A stretch of 64,000 bases of DNA from Microbulbifer sp. MKSA007 (GTDB lineage Bacteria > Pseudomonadota > Gammaproteobacteria > Pseudomonadales > Cellvibrionaceae). Numbering within the stretch: position 1 is the first letter of the stretch; each line of letters opens with the position of its first letter. Under the pieces are notes generated by a model that saw only the letters and a list, made by a program, of their open reading frames with translations, was not told where the DNA came from and made no database searches. The translations under genes and the position numbers were made by a program. This document shows, piece after piece, positions 41,069 through 49,210 of this stretch. The DNA lies in NCBI GenBank assembly GCA_032615215.1, contig CP128433.1, positions 3,431,501 through 3,495,500 of the forward strand, read 5' to 3'.

Positions 41069-41765
41069 CCTGATTCGTCTGGATAAAGCGGTCAGCCAGG
41101 TCACCGACCTCTCCCGCACTGATGTAAAGCGCGCCGCCTGGGCGGGGCGCATTACCGTTAATGGTGAGGTGATCACCAATGCGGCCACCAAAATACAAGT
41201 CAGTGATGAGTTGTGCCTGGATGATGAGCCCCTGCACGAACCGGGGCCCCGCTACATTATGTTGAACAAGCCCCTGGGCTATGTCAGTGCCACCAAAGAT
41301 GGCGAGCACCCCACGGTGCTGGACCTGATTGATGAGCCTAACAAGGAAAAGTTGCATATTGCCGGGCGCCTGGATATTGATACCACCGGCCTGGTGCTGC
41401 TTACCGATGACGGCCAGTGGTCCCACAAGGTGACCTCCCCCAACCATCATTGCGACAAGACCTACTACGCTCTGTTGGCCGAGAAAATTGAGGAAGATGC
41501 CGTGGCCAAGCTTGCCAAGGGTGTCTGGCTCAATAACGAAAAGAAGAGAACCAAGCCCGCCAAGCTGGAGATCCTCTTTGCCAACGAAGTGCGCATCACC
41601 ATCGGTGAAGGGCGCTATCATCAGGTGAAGCGTATGTTTGCAGCCCTGGGCAACAAGGTATTGGAGTTGCACCGGGAAAAGATCGGCGAAATCATCTTGG
41701 ATGAAGAACTTCAGGAAGGTGATTACCGCCTCCTGACCCCTGAAGAAATTGCCTCTATCAATTAA
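41049..41765 (+). CDS. rsuA: 16S rRNA pseudouridine synthase RsuA
   Basis: The 238-residue enzyme converts U516 of 16S rRNA to pseudouridine. An S4-type RNA-binding domain (LIRLDKAVSQVTDLSRTDVKR) is followed by the RsuA catalytic motif AGRLDIDTTGLVLLT (Asp109) and the C-terminal GRYHQVKRMFAALG. The GTG at 41049 gives the longest frame. A TTG at 41061 is nearer to the family's usual start. It overlaps folD, so the two are probably co-transcribed. Confidence 0.93.
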   Translation: MNVKLANLIRLDKAVSQVTDLSRTDVKRAAWAGRITVNGEVITNAATKIQVSDELCLDDEPLHEPGPRYIMLNKPLGYVSATKDGEHPTVLDLIDEPNKEKLHIAGRLDIDTTGLVLLTDDGQWSHKVTSPNHHCDKTYYALLAEKIEEDAVAKLAKGVWLNNEKKRTKPAKLEILFANEVRITIGEGRYHQVKRMFAALGNKVLELHREKIGEIILDEELQEGDYRLLTPEEIASIN

Positions 41766-41773
41766 AAAAAGAT

Positions 41774-42790
41774 ATGTCAGCCCTTCTACATCAGGAACTT
41801 ATCCAGGCCCCAGAGGAAACCCTGTGGATCGCCGATGAAAACAGCAAGCCCCTCTTACACCAGGAGGGGTTTCATTTTGCCGGGGATTTAATCAGTAACC
41901 GCTGGGATATTGCCGAACTCGCCGAAAATACGGTGAAGCGGAGCTTCTTCAACGATTTCCATTTTGAAGAACTGGACCGCAAATACCGCCGTATTGTCTA
42001 CGCCGTTTCGAAAGAGAAGGCCGTAGTTCACCATATTATTGATTGTGCACCCCACTTCCTCGGTGAAGGTGGCGAATTGATTCTGCTGGGTGAAAAGCAA
42101 AGCGGAATCAAAAGCTACGCCGCCAAAGTGGCCGAGCGCCTGGGCACTGCCAAGCACCTGCAAAAAAACGGCAACGACTACCTGAGCAGTAATGTTGTCG
42201 CTCACGAGGACACCGGCAATCCAATCAGTGAGCTTAAGTACGCCCAGTTACAAAAGCTGCCCGAGCTTGGCGACCTCTACTCCAAGCCGGGATTGTTCGG
42301 CTGGAACAAAGTCGATAAAGGCAGTGCCCTACTCGCCCAGCAATTAACCACTGAGTTGCCACAGGACGGTTCTCGTATTGTTGATCTCGGTTGTGGTTAT
42401 GGCTACCTGAGTATGCAATTAGCCGCTTTGGGTAAATATCATTTTACCGCTACGGATAATAACGCCGCTGCTCTATTGGCCTGCCGCAAGAATTTTACCG
42501 AACAGGGAATCGAAGGCATCGTTGTGCCCTCTGATGCAGGCTCTGAACTGGAGAGTGAAATCGCCGATCTGGTGCTGTGCAACCCACCTTTCCACCAGGG
42601 CTTTCAGGTGGAGGGGGATTTGACCGATCGCTTTCTGCAACAGAGTGCGCGGATTCTCAAAGATTCCGGCGCTGCAATTTTTGTGGTGAATGAATTTATT
42701 CCCCTGGCGAAAAAAGGGCCCCGCTATTTTTCCCAGGTGGATTTGATCACTAAAGAGCAAGGATTTTGCGTATACCGACTGCGCCCCTAA
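41774..42790 (+). CDS. rsmC: 16S rRNA G1207 methyltransferase-like (RsmC family)
   Basis: The 338-residue protein has the two-domain layout of RsmC/RlmG: a degenerate N-terminal methyltransferase-like part, then a working domain with the SAM motif IVDLGCGYGYLSMQ (about 202-215) and the catalytic NPPFH (about 262-266). It methylates a guanine at N2 in rRNA. RsmC (16S) is more likely than RlmG (23S) by overall sequence style. It is 8 bp downstream of rsuA. Confidence 0.85.
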   Translation: MSALLHQELIQAPEETLWIADENSKPLLHQEGFHFAGDLISNRWDIAELAENTVKRSFFNDFHFEELDRKYRRIVYAVSKEKAVVHHIIDCAPHFLGEGGELILLGEKQSGIKSYAAKVAERLGTAKHLQKNGNDYLSSNVVAHEDTGNPISELKYAQLQKLPELGDLYSKPGLFGWNKVDKGSALLAQQLTTELPQDGSRIVDLGCGYGYLSMQLAALGKYHFTATDNNAAALLACRKNFTEQGIEGIVVPSDAGSELESEIADLVLCNPPFHQGFQVEGDLTDRFLQQSARILKDSGAAIFVVNEFIPLAKKGPRYFSQVDLITKEQGFCVYRLRP

Positions 42791-42839
42791 GAGCTAGGGG
42801 CGCGGGCCGGCAGCAGTCGCCTGGAAACTGAATTAAAGG

Positions 42840-43295
42840 CTAGTAATCGCGCAGATTAAACAAGTTCATCGACAGCGTATGCTCTTCCAACTCTTCGAGT
42901 TGTCGCAATCGTTCGAATGCATCTCGTGCCGATGGGGTTTCAGCGCCCTGGGCTAGATCCCGATATTGATCGGCCAGGTAGATCTCGATATCCATGGCCA
43001 ACTTGGCAATCTGCTCCAAGTCTTCAATATCAATGCCGCGCAAGCGCTGCAAAAATTCTTTCTCTCGCCCTTCCGGGGCAAATTGCACCCAGGTATGCAG
43101 GGCTCCAGGGGGCAGGTCTGCATGGAAGTTTTCCAGTGAGTGCTTCATGGAATCTTCCCGTCGTCGCAGCTGATCCAGCAGCAACTCGACCCGTTCATTG
43201 GTGGCAAGCTGCTCATACTCTTCGTATTGCAGCGCCAACTTGGCATGAAAATCCCTTCCTTCCTGAATCACTTCCTCAACAGTTTTGTACCGCAT
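42840..43295 (-). CDS. Ferritin-like helical protein, unknown
   Basis: The 151-residue, almost all-helical protein (from MRYKTVEEVIQEGRDFHAKL) resembles ferritin-like proteins in its helical spacing, with EExxH-like acidic/His pairs (YEEYEQL, RREDSMKHSLENFH). No certain metal site is seen. The start at 43295 was chosen because the longer frame adds a doubtful hydrophobic segment. Confidence 0.5.
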   Translation of the reverse strand: MRYKTVEEVIQEGRDFHAKLALQYEEYEQLATNERVELLLDQLRRREDSMKHSLENFHADLPPGALHTWVQFAPEGREKEFLQRLRGIDIEDLEQIAKLAMDIEIYLADQYRDLAQGAETPSARDAFERLRQLEELEEHTLSMNLFNLRDY

Positions 43296-43421
43296 CAATC
43301 GATCCCGGCAGAACACTTCGCTCACCTTGAGTATAGTCACGAGGTGACAAAGGGCGCCAATGAATATCACTATTAAAGTGACAGGGATTTTAGGAGCCGG
43401 CCTCTGTGGGGGCTGTCGAGA

Positions 43422-44168
43422 TTAGCGAAGCTGGCTCATGCGGAAATCCAGGCGCCGATTGGGGTTGGCGGGATTGATCTTTTCTGGGGCCCTGGCCGCC
43501 AGCTCACCTTTGCGCAGAGTTCTTCTGCTCACTGCCAGGATATGATTCTCATACTGGGGCATATAGGCCATCCAGGCACCGCCGAGTCGCTCACGCATAG
43601 CTTTATCGCGCCAAGCACTGTTCTGTAGCTCGGGCCTATCCCCGAAGTTGCTGACCAGCACGCCATCTTTATGAAGCAGGCGCATCAGACTGGAGCACCA
43701 GGACTTATCGGCGGGTACCGCTCGCTGCACTACGCCGTCGCAGTGCCCAAATAAGTCGTCGATCACCAGGTCGAAAGTGCTGTGAGAGGGTCGCTTCAAG
43801 TGGTCGCGTACAAAGTCACAGGCATCAGCACACACCAGCTCGACATCACGCACGCCAAAGAAGCGACGGGCAATATCCAGGTGCACCGGGTCCAAATCTA
43901 CGCCGACAATACGCTTAGCGGAGGTGAACGCCTGCAAAAGGCGAATCAGGGCACCACCACCGACGCCGAGTACCAATACCGAATTCAAGCGCTCTTCAGG
44001 GAGGAAAAATGCCGGTAGCAGCAATAACTCCCAAAGGGAGCCTTTGAGCGGATCGCGGGGATTCCACTGAGAGTGGAAAACCCCGTTGCTGTAGAGGCGC
44101 ACACTGGCGCCATGGTTGCGCACCTGGTAACAGGTGTCGTCAACCTGCTTTTGCCAAAGCAGCGCCAT
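43422..44168 (-). CDS. Spermidine synthase-like SAM-dependent enzyme
   Basis: The 248-residue protein has the Rossmann core of the spermidine synthase/methyltransferase group: SVLVLGVGGGALIRLL (SAM-binding), an acidic residue in GVDLDPVHLDIAR, and DLVIDDLF. It lacks the tight polyamine signature of SpeE, so the substrate is uncertain. It overlaps msrC by one base and lies in the same operon. Confidence 0.75.
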   Translation of the reverse strand: MALLWQKQVDDTCYQVRNHGASVRLYSNGVFHSQWNPRDPLKGSLWELLLLPAFFLPEERLNSVLVLGVGGGALIRLLQAFTSAKRIVGVDLDPVHLDIARRFFGVRDVELVCADACDFVRDHLKRPSHSTFDLVIDDLFGHCDGVVQRAVPADKSWCSSLMRLLHKDGVLVSNFGDRPELQNSAWRDKAMRERLGGAWMAYMPQYENHILAVSRRTLRKGELAARAPEKINPANPNRRLDFRMSQLR

Positions 44169-44641
44169 CAGCTCGCCGGGAGGTCTGAGGACTTGAGCAA
44201 TACCCGGGCAAATTCCTGTAGGCCCGCCAGGTCTTCCTCGCTAAAGCGCGCCACACTGGGGCTATCGATATCCAGCACTCCCAGGCAACGACCCGCTTCG
44301 TCATAGAGCGGCACCACCACCTCTGAAGCCGACACGGCATCGCAGGCGATATGGCCGGGGAACTGATGCACATCCTCTACCAATTGGGATTCACCGGTCG
44401 AAACAGCAGTACCGCAAACACCGGCGCCCACTGGAATCCGGGTACAGGCAGGCTTGCCCTGGAAGGACCCCAAACGCAATTCATCACCGTAGAGGAAATA
44501 GAAACCGGCCCAGTTGATATCTTCCAACTCCATAAACAACAGCGCACTGGCATTGGCGGTGTTGGCCAGCCAGTCTCGCTCTCCAGAAAGCAATCCTTCC
44601 AGCTGCCCATTTAAGGTGGTGTAAAACTTGTTCAGCGACAT
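44168..44641 (-). CDS. msrC: Free methionine-(R)-sulfoxide reductase
   Basis: The 157-residue GAF-fold enzyme reduces free methionine-(R)-sulfoxide. The three catalytic and resolving Cys are present at Cys66 (PACTRIP), Cys76 (AGVCGTA) and Cys100 (HIACDA), with the family signature EDINWAGFYFL near residue 40-50. Length is typical. Confidence 0.92.
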   Translation of the reverse strand: MSLNKFYTTLNGQLEGLLSGERDWLANTANASALLFMELEDINWAGFYFLYGDELRLGSFQGKPACTRIPVGAGVCGTAVSTGESQLVEDVHQFPGHIACDAVSASEVVVPLYDEAGRCLGVLDIDSPSVARFSEEDLAGLQEFARVLLKSSDLPAS

Positions 44642-44772
44642 ACCTAACGCCCCTCGCCCACTTATAATTTCAAATCGTGTCAGCTAAAACTGGCAAACCC
44701 GCAAAACAGTATCCTGCGGGAGGCAGGTATTTTGCGGGCTTTGGCGAGGGAATCAATATGCTGCGTGCAAAA

Positions 44773-45234
44773 TTACTGGTAGGGATCGACCACTGCGGGT
44801 TCTTCACCGGTCTCACCGCGATACTCATCGGCATCTACAGTTGGGCGAGACCACTCACTTTCATCATTGTTGCTACGAGTGTTCGACTGGATAGCCGGCG
44901 GCGCGCTGGTAACGTCTGATTGCATCAGGTTGCGCGACTTTTCGAAGCGGTCTTCCACTTTTGGCTTGGGCGCAACTTGTGCGGGATTGCCGCTACCTTC
45001 ACGGCGAATACGGTTGGCCATAGCACTGAGATTAGGGCGGCGGCGTTCCGCAAGCTTCACGGTTTCCAACTCACTGTTCAGGCGGTTGATCTCCGCCTGT
45101 AAATCACCCATCTGCGCCTGAAGTTCAGTAATCTGGGTCAACACACCTTTTACTTTACGGCTTTCCTTTTCGTACATCACGGCGGCGCCGCCAAAGGCCA
45201 ACGCAAAAATGACCAGGATGGAAAACTGACGCAT
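44773..45234 (-). CDS. Membrane-anchored coiled-coil protein, unknown
   Basis: The 153-residue protein has one N-terminal hydrophobic segment (QFSILVIFALAFGGAAVMY) followed by a coiled coil (VKGVLTQITELQAQMGDLQA and onward) and a disordered polar tail. The start at 45234 was chosen because it begins the hydrophobic segment. It has no recognised family. Confidence 0.55.
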   Translation of the reverse strand: MRQFSILVIFALAFGGAAVMYEKESRKVKGVLTQITELQAQMGDLQAEINRLNSELETVKLAERRRPNLSAMANRIRREGSGNPAQVAPKPKVEDRFEKSRNLMQSDVTSAPPAIQSNTRSNNDESEWSRPTVDADEYRGETGEEPAVVDPYQ

Positions 45235-45255
45235 AGCAAACTCCGGAAACTGCAC

Positions 45256-46528
45256 TTGTTATTCTGAGGGGCATTTTTACAGCATATTTTTTCTATCTTC
45301 CGAGAAATTGCGCATAAAAAACAAGTTCAAACGCCTACTGACGCCTTGAAAGTCACCATTCCATAAAAACAAACAATTAAAATTTATCGAATAGCGACAA
45401 ATTTAGACGGGTGTCCCTACCTCTCTCTAAACTCCCACAATAACTGACAAACTTGGCGATAGTGGAGATGAAGGCTAGCTACCCCCAAAACCATACCAGA
45501 TTGAAATCCCAACAGGCAGGTCTATCCAGCCCGAGCGATTGAGCAACGGCTCAGTCATTCCAATAATAGGTCCACCTCAAACTAAGGATCCTATATTTTG
45601 TCACGACCCTTATAGCGCTGAGCTCGTTCACTAGCTGGCGCTGCATAGCAAATAAGCAGTTCAACCCACAAGGGCCAAGCAAATTGATAGATCCATGCGG
45701 ACTGAGAAGCATGAAAAATAACCTGCCATCCAACCGTTTACTGTCTGATTAGCAGTTCAAATAACGACCACCTGCCCATCTAATCACAAATACAAGAACC
45801 CTGAGCGAGGCAGAAATTCACTCCAGGAAACAGTAACTAAACAAACATCAACGGCTATTGAAACGTTTCTTCTCGTATGGGGTTCAAATTATAAATCTGC
45901 CGAAACACCAGGTTGATAATGCAGTATTCCGTATCAATAAAATTTTAAATTACTGACGCCTGCAGAAACTCTTAGTCGGCAGGCGCGTGTCACTTATCTA
46001 GGCAATCTAAACTTATAGCCAACTGGCCTTCTCCGCTATCGCAAGTGTGTTGGTTATCGCGGGAATTTAGAAACCACCTCACAACTATAATGGATTGAAT
46101 CTAATGAAATAAGGTATATTTTTTGGATGATTCTTACCCCCCATGTATATTTTACAATAAAATAAATTAAGAGGTCTCTAAATAATTTCACGATATCTCT
46201 GCAGGCCTTTCAGAAGCCCCTTAAATGTTTTCTTCAAATTTAAATATTTTTGCTCCCAGGCACTAAGAATGGGCATTAATCAGAAAATCAATTATATTCC
46301 ATTAAAGCAGACCAAATAATAATCTACAAAAATAACCTTTAGACCATAATATAAAAAAGTATGACCAATATTGATATCAACCCTTAAAAAAAATATTAAA
46401 GTTAACACCGAAAACCAAATTTAGCTTTGCTGACTTCTCACTAGACCGCAAGTTTAGTAAGTGCATAGTGAATTTATTTCAAAACATATCGCTGTACTTG
46501 TCACAAACATAGAAAGGTGTACTAAATC
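45256..46528. other. 1.27-kb AT-rich non-coding island
   Basis: No credible gene was found. The stretch is much richer in A and T than the flanking housekeeping genes and continues in that style into the toxin-like gene. An inverted repeat CGCCTGC (45957-45963) / GCAGGCG (45978-45984) is the only structure noted. It probably holds the toxin-like gene's control region and may be remnant DNA of the transfer that brought it. Confidence 0.5.
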
Positions 46529-48403
46529 ATGAGAAATTTAAAAAATAGGCTAAGGTTTTGCTTATTGACCTTAGCCATCTCTCATTTATCTTTTGCAGAT
46601 GAAGTTCACACAAAAAATAATGTGTTAATATATCAAGGAGCAAAGCAACTATATGCATTTTGCCGCCTAGATATATATCCAAACACCTCCCAAGATGAGT
46701 GTAAAGAGCTATTTACAAAAAAGCAGGGGTATTTTGGTCAATACCATGGCAACTATGAATTTGTGGTAAATGCTACCCCATTTAAAGTTGATGGCTATGT
46801 GCATAGTTGGGCCTATCCGCATGGTGGCTGGGTGCCTAAATATAATGACAATTTGGTAGTTTTACCTGCAAAATCCTGTGTAATATTTAGTCATGATCAG
46901 GATGCATCTAGATTGTGTAGCCATAAGCCCTGGTGGGGAAGCGCCACTAGTGCAGTAGGGTATTATAGAGACATTGACCGTCTTGATTATTACAAAAATC
47001 TAGCCACACAAAAATTGCTACCTTACTTAGAGGATGAGCAATGGATGAGCGCAGTCTTTGGCGAAAACTATGATAAAAACATTGCTCAATCATTAGCAAA
47101 TAATTTTAATTCCGGAAGTATGGATTGGTTTCCTGAGGTTGTCATTTTCGACCCATCAAAATCCAGTGCGAGTGTAAAAGGTGTACCTATAAAAGATATA
47201 TCCACCGGTCAACCAGTAGAGCTTAGGGGAGCATACAAAGAAGGTACGATCTATTTTAGTAATAAATATATAAATAGCAAAGACCCAATAATAGAAGGAG
47301 AAATCATTTTTATTCAGGAACTCGCGCATCATATTGACGCCCTCGTAAATCCATACGGAAAGCATACAGGATCAGAGGGTGTACTTGCTGCGCAACTAAT
47401 ATATGAAGCTGCGCATGGCAATCCAGATCAGGAGCCTTATGTTACACCACTGAGTGACGAAGAGTATTCCAAGCTTAGGCAATATAGAGATCATTTCGAT
47501 ATAACCCTGGATGGAAAAATGATCTACGGTGCCGAACTCGGATTTTCGTATTCAGGCATAGCTATAGGGGCCGCTGCAGCAGTCGCATCGGTAGTAGCAA
47601 TCGTTGCAACCGGGGGCGCAGCAACACCCGCCGTGTTAGAGGCCGATAGTGCATTGATCAGTGGTGAAATAGTAGTTACGGAAGGCATCGCTGAAGGTAC
47701 GGCGATAGCGACTGAGGAGGGCTTAGCGGCACTGGAAGAAGCTGGCGCAGCAGCAACTGCTTCTGAAATAGCCCCAGCTGCTTCGGAGCTACTCGGCCAA
47801 ACATTCACAGGTGCAGCAGCGGGTACTGAAGGAGCCCTTTCTTCTGAATTGATAGAGTCTGCACATGCCGCATTGGAAAGAGCTGGTTATCGGTTTGTTG
47901 GGTACCACGGAACAACAGCAAGTAATGCCGTCAGTATAGTCAACCAAGGAATAGAAGCTATTAGCGGTTTCCCCGAGGGGCAAGCGTGGCGAGGATTCTA
48001 CTTTGCTGACAGTCCCGAGGTCGCAGCAGGCTATACCATAGATCAAGAAACAGCCTCTCTTAGCGGCGGGCAATTGCTTAGAGTCTACCTGCCCACAGCG
48101 GAAGCCAATGCTATGCAGAATATCGGTATTGCACTAGATCAAGGCGAAGCCATTACTGAAGTTGTCAACCTGTATGGGGAAGACGTTTGGAACGCTGGTA
48201 ACTTTTTGATAAGAGGGGTCGAAACCACAGGGGAAGCAAGCACAGAAAGCATCATGGGGTTTAATCTGGCGAAGAGAGCGGTGGTAATCCCATCCAGTAT
48301 TGAGGTACTCCAATCCGGATTTCAGGCCGGAATCAAGCAGCTTATAGAGTGGGAAATGGGAATTGCAGCCCCTGTCGGTGAAGGAAGCCTGCCATTGCCA
48401 TAA
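46529..48403 (+). CDS. Exotoxin A/cholix-like secreted ADP-ribosyltransferase
   Basis: The 624-residue protein has a signal peptide (cut near SFA-DEV, residue 23), an unassigned N-terminal part with Cys45, Cys58, Cys117 and Cys130, a stretch FIQELAHHIDAL (261-272) like a metallopeptidase site with Gln for the first His, a hydrophobic segment (342-362), an Ala/Glu-rich linker (370-450) and a C-terminal catalytic domain. The latter matches exotoxin A domain III: YHGT (His460), WRGFY (Tyr491), GYTIDQ (Tyr502), LLRVYLP, and STESIMGF (Glu573) before RAVVIPSSI. His460 and Glu573 are 113 residues apart, as in exotoxin A (His440, Glu553). The family modifies diphthamide on eukaryotic elongation factor 2. 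No KDEL-like end is present. The ATG has AAGGTG nine bases upstream. The AT-rich setting suggests transfer. Confidence 0.88.
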   Translation: MRNLKNRLRFCLLTLAISHLSFADEVHTKNNVLIYQGAKQLYAFCRLDIYPNTSQDECKELFTKKQGYFGQYHGNYEFVVNATPFKVDGYVHSWAYPHGGWVPKYNDNLVVLPAKSCVIFSHDQDASRLCSHKPWWGSATSAVGYYRDIDRLDYYKNLATQKLLPYLEDEQWMSAVFGENYDKNIAQSLANNFNSGSMDWFPEVVIFDPSKSSASVKGVPIKDISTGQPVELRGAYKEGTIYFSNKYINSKDPIIEGEIIFIQELAHHIDALVNPYGKHTGSEGVLAAQLIYEAAHGNPDQEPYVTPLSDEEYSKLRQYRDHFDITLDGKMIYGAELGFSYSGIAIGAAAAVASVVAIVATGGAATPAVLEADSALISGEIVVTEGIAEGTAIATEEGLAALEEAGAAATASEIAPAASELLGQTFTGAAAGTEGALSSELIESAHAALERAGYRFVGYHGTTASNAVSIVNQGIEAISGFPEGQAWRGFYFADSPEVAAGYTIDQETASLSGGQLLRVYLPTAEANAMQNIGIALDQGEAITEVVNLYGEDVWNAGNFLIRGVETTGEASTESIMGFNLAKRAVVIPSSIEVLQSGFQAGIKQLIEWEMGIAAPVGEGSLPLP

Positions 48404-48430
48404 GACAACCCAATTTAAGATATAGGGCTT

Positions 48431-48466
48431 GACCAGCAGGCTTTACCATAGCCTGCTGGTCTCTGT
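48431..48466 (+). terminator. Terminator after the toxin-like gene
   Basis: GACCAGCAGGCT and AGCCTGCTGGTC form a perfect 12-base stem with a seven-base loop, followed by TCTGTT. It is 28 bp after the stop codon and could also serve transcription from the opposite side. Confidence 0.8.
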
Positions 48467-48787
48467 TAAATTATCTTTAATTCACTGGTCATCAGGCCTG
48501 TTTAGCCAAATTACACCCTAAAAGTAAGCTACGCTCAGGCTACCCAACTCAGGCAAGCCAAGTGCCACTTACGCATAAAGCACTCACCCTCCGCTGCTGA
48601 ATATACCGGAGGGAGCGGGGAGCGAATAACAAGGCTACCGCCTTATTTCATCAGAACCCATGAGCACGGGCCCTTCATAACCCCCTCCTCCTGAATTTCA
48701 GTTGGCAGTATGGGGCACAAGGATAAGAGGCCTTGTAAATGCCAGGAAGCAGGAAAAACCTGGCTCAAGAATTTGCAACCTTTTAAA
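48467..48787. other. Intergenic region between convergent genes
   Basis: No gene was found. The minus strand contains AGGAGGAGGGGG before an 11-codon frame (MKGPCSWVLMK, 48685-48650), too short to call. An inverted repeat CCCTCCG/CGGAGGG lies at about 48588-48612. Confidence 0.4.
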
Positions 48788-49168
48788 TTAATAGCGGCGC
48801 AGTCCTTGGGATGGGCGATTGAGCCACAGGCGCAGCTGTTCCTCGCTGGCATCCCGAAAAATCAATTGGGCCCCCTGCCACTCGGCAATACCCGGCCGCC
48901 TTTTCGGATTCGGTTTTACCGTAAAACACTGGTATTCCCGCGCAAAATGCTGCAATTCATTCCACAGCTCCTGCTCGTCTTGGTCGGGGTCCCTGAGGGG
49001 CTCCAACACTTCCAACCAGCGCTTACTGCCAGCGCGCAAATCCAGCCTGAAACTAATGCGGGCTTCCTTGCCGCGTTCCAGCTGGCTGTCCCGCCGATCC
49101 AGAATAAAATTCAGGATGCCGATTAACAGCGGGTTTTCCTCTACCCAATAGGGCAATGTCTTTTCCAT
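48788..49168 (-). CDS. Small fourth gene of the Mks/Wadjet-like operon
   Basis: The 126-residue protein (from MEKTLPYWVEENPLL) has GGGAGG six bases before the ATG. It is 42 bp downstream of the SMC gene. The pattern LIFRDASEEQLRLWLNRP and the position would suit the N-terminal part of a JetD/MksG-type protein, but the TOPRIM nuclease part is absent. It could be a truncated subunit or an unrelated small protein. Confidence 0.45.
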   Translation of the reverse strand: MEKTLPYWVEENPLLIGILNFILDRRDSQLERGKEARISFRLDLRAGSKRWLEVLEPLRDPDQDEQELWNELQHFAREYQCFTVKPNPKRRPGIAEWQGAQLIFRDASEEQLRLWLNRPSQGLRRY

Positions 49169-49210
49169 CGGTTGCCTCCCTGCCAATGGAGGGGTTTCCC
49201 CCGGAAATAC

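Noticed and set aside
45551..45733. 60-residue leftward open frame in the AT-rich island
   Set aside because: It has no ribosome site and no recognisable protein features.
48380..48403. KDEL-like ER-retrieval signal at the end of the toxin-like protein
   Set aside because: The C-terminus reads GEGSLPLP. No REDLK or KDEL-type sequence is present.
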